Source: a virus. Taken from it: DNA of 23,989 bases. Below are positions 20,900 through 23,989 of this stretch, in pieces. A program made the translations under genes and the position numbers. Below the pieces are notes generated by a model. It was not told the DNA's origin. It saw only the letters and a list, made by a program, of their open reading frames with translations, and did no database searches. Within the stretch, counting starts at the first letter, position 1, and each line of letters opens with the position of its first letter. Where the stretch lies: IMG/VR virus record IMGVR_UViG_3300031566_000365, positions 1-23,989 of that record. One strand, written 5' to 3'.

Positions 20900-20915
20900 A
20901 GCAATTATTGTGCCA
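20900..20915 (-). promoter_or_regulatory. Sigma-54 (-24/-12) promoter candidate, with overlapping TATAAT
   Basis: On the minus strand TGGCAC-AATAA-TTGCT matches the RpoN consensus TGGCAC-N5-TTGCW at every defined base, with the required ten bases between GG (-24) and GC (-12). Transcription would begin near 20890, just before the first cassette gene. A TATAAT (20893 to 20898) overlaps it, but its -35 (TCACGC) is poor, so a sigma-70 promoter is the weaker reading. No activator site could be assigned with certainty. Confidence 0.55.
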
Positions 20916-21175
20916 GCGTGACGATTAAATAGCGAGAAAGCATAACTCCCTGTAATTGCACAGTAAAACCGATCAAGCAAAAACTAAAGGCGTGAAATAG
21001 TTGCTCAAGAATGACAATTTTCGGCACCAAAAACACCATTTTGTCACGTACGAAAAACAATAAGAAAATCACATGTTTAGAGTGCAGGAAAATACAACAT
21101 GACAAACATTATACCGACCATTAAAATATTTAATACTTATTAAATAAATTTAAGGATTAAAAAACCTCAATACTA

Positions 21176-21202
21176 TTTACAAGGCCGGAGCATCCTTGTA
21201 AA
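21176..21202. repeat. Inverted repeat TTTACAAGG-N9-CCTTGTAAA
   Basis: The arms are 9 bp and perfect, the spacer is CCGGAGCAT. On the minus strand no T-run directly follows. The symmetry and arm length suit a dimeric DNA-binding protein. It lies about 270 bp upstream of the sigma-54-like promoter and partly overlaps the first direct repeat. Confidence 0.75.
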
Positions 21203-21279
21203 CCCTTGAATAGCGGGGATTTGCGGGAAGTATTTGGAGAAGTAAAAAATCATCGTAAACCCTTTGATAGCGGGGGTTT
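21198..21279. repeat. Two 25-bp direct repeats (GTAAACCCTT...ATAGCGGGG...TTT)
   Basis: Copies at 21198 to 21222 and 21255 to 21279 agree at 22 of 25 positions and start 57 bp apart. Each begins GTAAACCCTT and ends GCGGGG(A/G)TTT, so AAACCC and GGGTTT form an imperfect inverted repeat inside each copy. They lie within 120 bp of the Nu1-like gene end and may be its binding sites. Confidence 0.75.
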
Positions 21280-21313
21280 TCAGAAAGTTGATGATGGTTG
21301 TAAAAATTGTTTT

Positions 21314-21568
21314 TTATCGGATTTTTTCTTTTTTAATTTTTTTTTTGGTTGAAGATTTTTCCTCCTTTTTTCGGATTTTAGGTCCGGTTATCATTTTGCG
21401 GCGCCAGTCATCGATAGCTGTTTTGTCGCTTTCCCATATACCGCCATCCATCTTGTTTGCCGGAAAATCCAAATTCCGAATCCAGTCCAAAACGGTGGCC
21501 TCGCTTCGGTTGACATATGCGCCGATTTCCTTCATGCCCTGCAATGCGGTTGATGATCTTTTGACCAT
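21314..21568 (-). CDS. Nu1-like winged-helix protein, putative small terminase subunit or regulator
   Basis: The 84-residue product has a MerR/Nu1-type winged helix: GMKEIGAYVNRSEATVLDWIRNLDFPANKMDGGIWESDKTAIDDWRRKM, with the recognition helix near residues 21 to 33. The tail is strongly basic (KIRKKEEKSSTKKKIKKEKIR). Position next to the large terminase suggests the small subunit, which marks the packaging start on DNA. It is shorter than lambda Nu1 (181 aa) and lacks its C-terminal part that binds gpA, and it follows rather than precedes the large subunit. So a phage regulator of the same fold is a real alternative. It has AAAAGGAGA upstream and starts 14 bp behind the terminase stop. Confidence 0.7.
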   Translation of the reverse strand: MVKRSSTALQGMKEIGAYVNRSEATVLDWIRNLDFPANKMDGGIWESDKTAIDDWRRKMITGPKIRKKEEKSSTKKKIKKEKIR

Positions 21569-21582
21569 TTTTCAATCTCCTT

Positions 21583-23538
21583 TTACCATCGGGTTTCTTT
21601 TGGTTTTTTCTTTTTGGGTTTGCCGGGTTCTTGTTTTTTTTCTTTGGGCCAGAACATCATCCCCAGAATCTCGTGGGCCACCAGGCAGAGGGATGCGCAG
21701 TCCCACAAATGATTATCCTCGCCGTCCGGGCAGTCCCAGACGCCTTGCTCGTTGACGAACTCGGCGGTCATGTGCCGGGCCCAGTCGGATGAAAATTCAT
21801 TGTTTTCGTGCCAGGCCCCGGGATCGGACGGGGCGATCTCCAGGAGGCCGGAGAGTTCGTCCTTGAAATACTGGGTGTTGACGTTGATCCCCTTGAGCCC
21901 GCCGGGGATCTGTTTTTTGGTCCCGGGAAAATATTCCAGATTGGTCCAGGTATATTTGGTGGCCATGCGCTGCCGGCCGAACGATGGAAAAATCCGGCCC
22001 CGGTGTTTGAGACAGAACGTATAGACCTCGGAGGTTCGGTGCCCTAGGGCGTCCTGGACCACCATGGCCATGGCGTACGGGTTGCCCTCCGCGTCCATGT
22101 AGGTGTCCTGCCAGAGGACCCGTTCCAGGGCTCCGAAGGTGGTGACGTACCCTTCCCGGATCCCCCAGCTCTCCTTGACCAGCTCCGGGCCGCCGTATCC
22201 GAACGCCCGGATTCGGTACCAGAACCCATAGTCCTGGGTATCCACCCCGGCCACCAGCCCGGCCACCACATTGTCCCCGGGCACCCGCCCCAGGGGCCGG
22301 TCGTCCCGGAGCATCAGAATCCGGTCTTCGCTCCGTTCTTTTTGGGTAATCTTCCAGGGTTCTGCTGCATATCCGTTCTGGAAATCCTTCAGGGCGGTCT
22401 TTTGGGGGGATGTGTCATGGATGCCTTTGAGAAACGCCGCCGCGCACTCGCTCAGGGTCACGAACGGCGATATCCAGGCCGGCATATGAAAGCCGATGGC
22501 CTTGGGGTTGAATTCTTTCAAATAGGCGAACAGTTCGACATCCCCGGTCCTGGATCGGTATTCCCCGTGCCGGACCGCCAGATCCCGGAGCGGGTTCAGT
22601 CCGTCCATGTCGTCCCATGTTGCATCGCATTCCAGGCATACATAAAAGGCGGCCTGATCCCGGTGGATCGTTTTGGGATCCGCAGCCGAACCCCCGGGCC
22701 ATTTGATTTGTTTGAAATCCATTTTATAGGCCGAACCGCAGTCCGGACACCGGACCCAATAATCGAAAACGACCTCTGCATCTTCGTTGAGCCCCTTGGA
22801 GATCCCCACGCCTTCGATGGTGGGGGACGACAGTCGCCAGAGTTTCCGCTTGTTCGGAAAATTGCGCATCCGTTTGCGGACCAGCTCCACCGGACCGGTT
22901 TCTTTTTTCCCCACCGTGACCGGGTTTTTGTTCTCCTCGTCGACAATCCCATAGGGCAGGGGCCGCTGGGACAGCCGGGCCGCGGACGTGGCCCAGGCAA
23001 AATAAATCTTGAGGTGCTGGAGCTTGATCCGCATGGTGGCCAGATCGTCCATATCCCCGGTAAGGTAGGACCGGAGCCGGGGCGAATCTTGGAGCATGGG
23101 CCGGATCCGGTCCTTGGAAAAGGTGCCGGCCTCTTTTTCGTCGGGAAACACAATCAAAACATTTCCAGGTGCCCGGTCTATGATATATCCCAGGCAGTTG
23201 GCCGCGCCCTGGGATTTTCCTCCCTGGGGCACCGCGCACACGATGATCTCCTCCACCGACGGGTAAAACGACGCGTCCATGATCCCGGTGAGATACTGGG
23301 CCGTGATGTTTTTCCAGGGTCCGGGGCGGGGCGAATCCTCGGGGAGAACGATGTGCCGCTCGGCCCAGACCGATGGCCGGATTTTGGATTTCCGGATGAG
23401 GATTTTCTTGTCTCCGGGCGAAAACGACACGGTGATGTGGTGCCGCGCCTGCAGCTCCTCCATGGACCAGGCCGGCAGCCATGCCGGATCGATGGAGATG
23501 GGCATCTCCAGGTGATGGGTAATGGGTAATGGGTTCAT
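21583..23538 (-). CDS. terL: Terminase large subunit, lambda gpA type
   Basis: The protein has up to 651 residues, matching lambda gpA (641). Residues 57 to 85 include SVWAERHIVLPEDSPRPGPWKNITAQYLTG, a family hallmark. The ATPase Walker A-like motif is VPQGGKSQ (103 to 110), and the Walker B is YGIVDEEN (196 to 203, Asp200 and Glu201). Cys264, Cys267, Cys301 and Cys304 form a likely zinc knuckle (CPDCGSAYK, CLECDATW). The nuclease part begins at VVAGLVAGVDTQDYGFWYRI. It drives DNA packaging and cuts the genome ends. The first 11 residues (MNPLPITHHLE) come from an ATGGGTAATGGGT-type repeat and have no good ribosome binding site; ATG at 23505 may be the true start. It is Arg/Gly/Pro-rich at codon level, so the reverse strand shows long spurious frames. 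Confidence 0.95.
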   Translation of the reverse strand: MNPLPITHHLEMPISIDPAWLPAWSMEELQARHHITVSFSPGDKKILIRKSKIRPSVWAERHIVLPEDSPRPGPWKNITAQYLTGIMDASFYPSVEEIIVCAVPQGGKSQGAANCLGYIIDRAPGNVLIVFPDEKEAGTFSKDRIRPMLQDSPRLRSYLTGDMDDLATMRIKLQHLKIYFAWATSAARLSQRPLPYGIVDEENKNPVTVGKKETGPVELVRKRMRNFPNKRKLWRLSSPTIEGVGISKGLNEDAEVVFDYWVRCPDCGSAYKMDFKQIKWPGGSAADPKTIHRDQAAFYVCLECDATWDDMDGLNPLRDLAVRHGEYRSRTGDVELFAYLKEFNPKAIGFHMPAWISPFVTLSECAAAFLKGIHDTSPQKTALKDFQNGYAAEPWKITQKERSEDRILMLRDDRPLGRVPGDNVVAGLVAGVDTQDYGFWYRIRAFGYGGPELVKESWGIREGYVTTFGALERVLWQDTYMDAEGNPYAMAMVVQDALGHRTSEVYTFCLKHRGRIFPSFGRQRMATKYTWTNLEYFPGTKKQIPGGLKGINVNTQYFKDELSGLLEIAPSDPGAWHENNEFSSDWARHMTAEFVNEQGVWDCPDGEDNHLWDCASLCLVAHEILGMMFWPKEKKQEPGKPKKKKPKETRW

Positions 23539-23581
23539 GGTTTATAAAAAATGCCTAAAATGATCTAAAGTGCCTAAAATG
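23512..23581. repeat. ATGGGTA and TGCCTAAAATG short repeats upstream of terminase
   Basis: ATGGGTA-type repeats (about 23514 to 23535) cover the first codons of the terminase frame. Directly upstream, TGCCTAAAATG occurs twice (23552 to 23562, 23571 to 23581) at 19-bp spacing. The inverse 9-mer TTTTAGGCA occurs twice upstream of the head operon as well. The stretch from 23539 to 23618 has no gene and no terminator was seen in it. Confidence 0.7.
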
Positions 23582-23618
23582 TCTAACTTTCGGCTTTTTC
23601 ATAGATTTCGTTTTTTGA

Positions 23619-23989
23619 TTAAATGCGATAATAACACCCTTCGCCAGCAGCCAGGCATTGCGTGCAATCGCTGTTCCGTGTCTCTCCCCTTTCTGTAATG
23701 CACCACCATCCCGAGCATCGAGAGCGCACCCTACCTGTAAAAATCATTTGAGCATATCCGGCATCAAAATCAGGACAGGCCGTCATTTTTCCCGATTCTA
23801 TTGATAGTTTTAATGCTTCATCCATATCGTCAATAGTCAGCCCAATATGCAATGTGTCGTGGTGCGGTACTTTCATCCACAATTTTTTATTGCGGGTAAA
23901 CCCGTATTGAGGGATTCCCTTGCGATGTAACCCCACAATTACCTCAGCTACTTTATCGGTCAGTTCTGGCAGACAATCGCCCCATGTCC
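23619..23989 (-). CDS. Unknown Cys-containing protein, cut by the right window edge
   Basis: The frame is open from the right edge to a stop at 23619, giving at least 122 residues; the start lies outside. The visible part reads TWGDCLPELTDKVAEVIVGLHRKGIPQYGFT..., then HIGLTIDDMDEALKLSIESG, and ends with a Cys-rich segment: CPDFDAGYAQ, then RCSGWWC, and SDCTQCLAAGEGCYYRI. The spacing of the last cysteines could bind zinc. No family was recognised. It has more even base composition than the terminase. Being upstream of the terminase on the same strand, it may be the end of the early region. Confidence 0.65.
   Translation of the reverse strand, partial: TWGDCLPELTDKVAEVIVGLHRKGIPQYGFTRNKKLWMKVPHHDTLHIGLTIDDMDEALKLSIESGKMTACPDFDAGYAQMIFTGRVRSRCSGWWCITERGETRNSDCTQCLAAGEGCYYRI

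Larger units (their letters stand above)
20852..21313 (-). promoter_or_regulatory. Gene-free AT-rich control region with palindromes and repeats
   Basis: This 460-bp stretch between the Nu1-like gene and the cassette has no supported gene. From the cassette side it holds the sigma-54-like promoter, a TATAAT (21108 to 21113) whose -35 position falls in the palindrome TTTAATA-CT-TATTAAA (21129 to 21144), the TTTACAAGG inverted repeat (21176 to 21202) and two 25-bp direct repeats (21198 to 21222, 21255 to 21279). Such density suggests an operator or enhancer region, a packaging start site, or both. Confidence 0.6.

Noticed and set aside
20905-21105. Hydrophobic 66-aa minus-strand frame in the control region
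   Set aside because: No ribosome binding site before its ATG, it overlaps a TATAAT and ends in the sigma-54-like promoter, and the composition is what AT-rich DNA gives by chance.
22342-23529. 395-aa plus-strand frame opposite terminase
   Set aside because: It is the reverse strand of a highly conserved GC-rich gene; its text is rich in Gly, Pro, Arg and His and has no family motif.

Overview
The window is the packaging, head, tail and lysis part of a lambda-like siphovirus prophage, or a phage genome close to one. Almost every credible gene lies on the minus strand, so the natural reading direction is from the right edge to the left. Host clues are indirect. Purine-rich intergenic short repeats (the AAGGTAAAAGG, TAGGAATTAGGAAA, ATGGGTAATGGGT and TGCCTAAAA types), the mid-range GC content and the style of the phage proteins suggest a Desulfobacterota (deltaproteobacterial) host, probably Desulfobacterales. 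That is an inference, not something the sequence proves.

Right edge to about 21.3 kb: the 3' part of an unrecognised Cys-containing gene, then the gpA-type large terminase, then a short Nu1-like winged-helix protein placed downstream of the terminase. Next comes a gene-free stretch of about 460 bp with a 9-bp-arm inverted repeat, two 25-bp direct repeats and other palindromes. It ends in a close match to a sigma-54 (-24/-12) promoter.

About 20.9 to 17.8 kb: an accessory cassette sits between the terminase and the connector genes. It holds two small unknown proteins, an excisionase-like HTH protein with an AT-hook-like tail, a large ParB-like protein with two Cys clusters, and an unknown 161-residue protein. 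It ends in a clear rho-independent terminator, so it looks like a self-contained transcription unit. It is the least conventional part of the window.

About 17.7 to 12.3 kb: head genes in lambda order. These are a gpW-like joining protein, the portal, a prohead protease fused in frame to the major capsid protein (with a strong internal ribosome binding site before the capsid part), a putative decoration protein, an FII-like joining protein and a tail-completion protein. Several stop and start codons overlap, which suggests translational coupling.

About 12.3 to 4.0 kb: tail genes. There are two paralogous tube-like proteins, one carrying an inserted domain of about 160 residues. A G/T-type tail assembly chaperone pair follows, joined by a textbook T TTT TTA -1 frameshift site. 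Then come the tape measure, a distal-tail-like protein, a hub-like protein, a fibre-like protein with an HDHDG motif, and a small possible cysteine-peptidase-like protein.

About 3.9 kb to the left edge: a beta-helix tailspike-like protein that starts with a lipoprotein signal, a small one-TM protein, a GH108 endolysin with an EF-hand-like loop, a Sec-exported small protein, one or two mini-genes and a holin-like gene cut by the window edge. No integrase, lysogeny repressor, tRNA, rRNA, CRISPR array or insertion sequence is visible.
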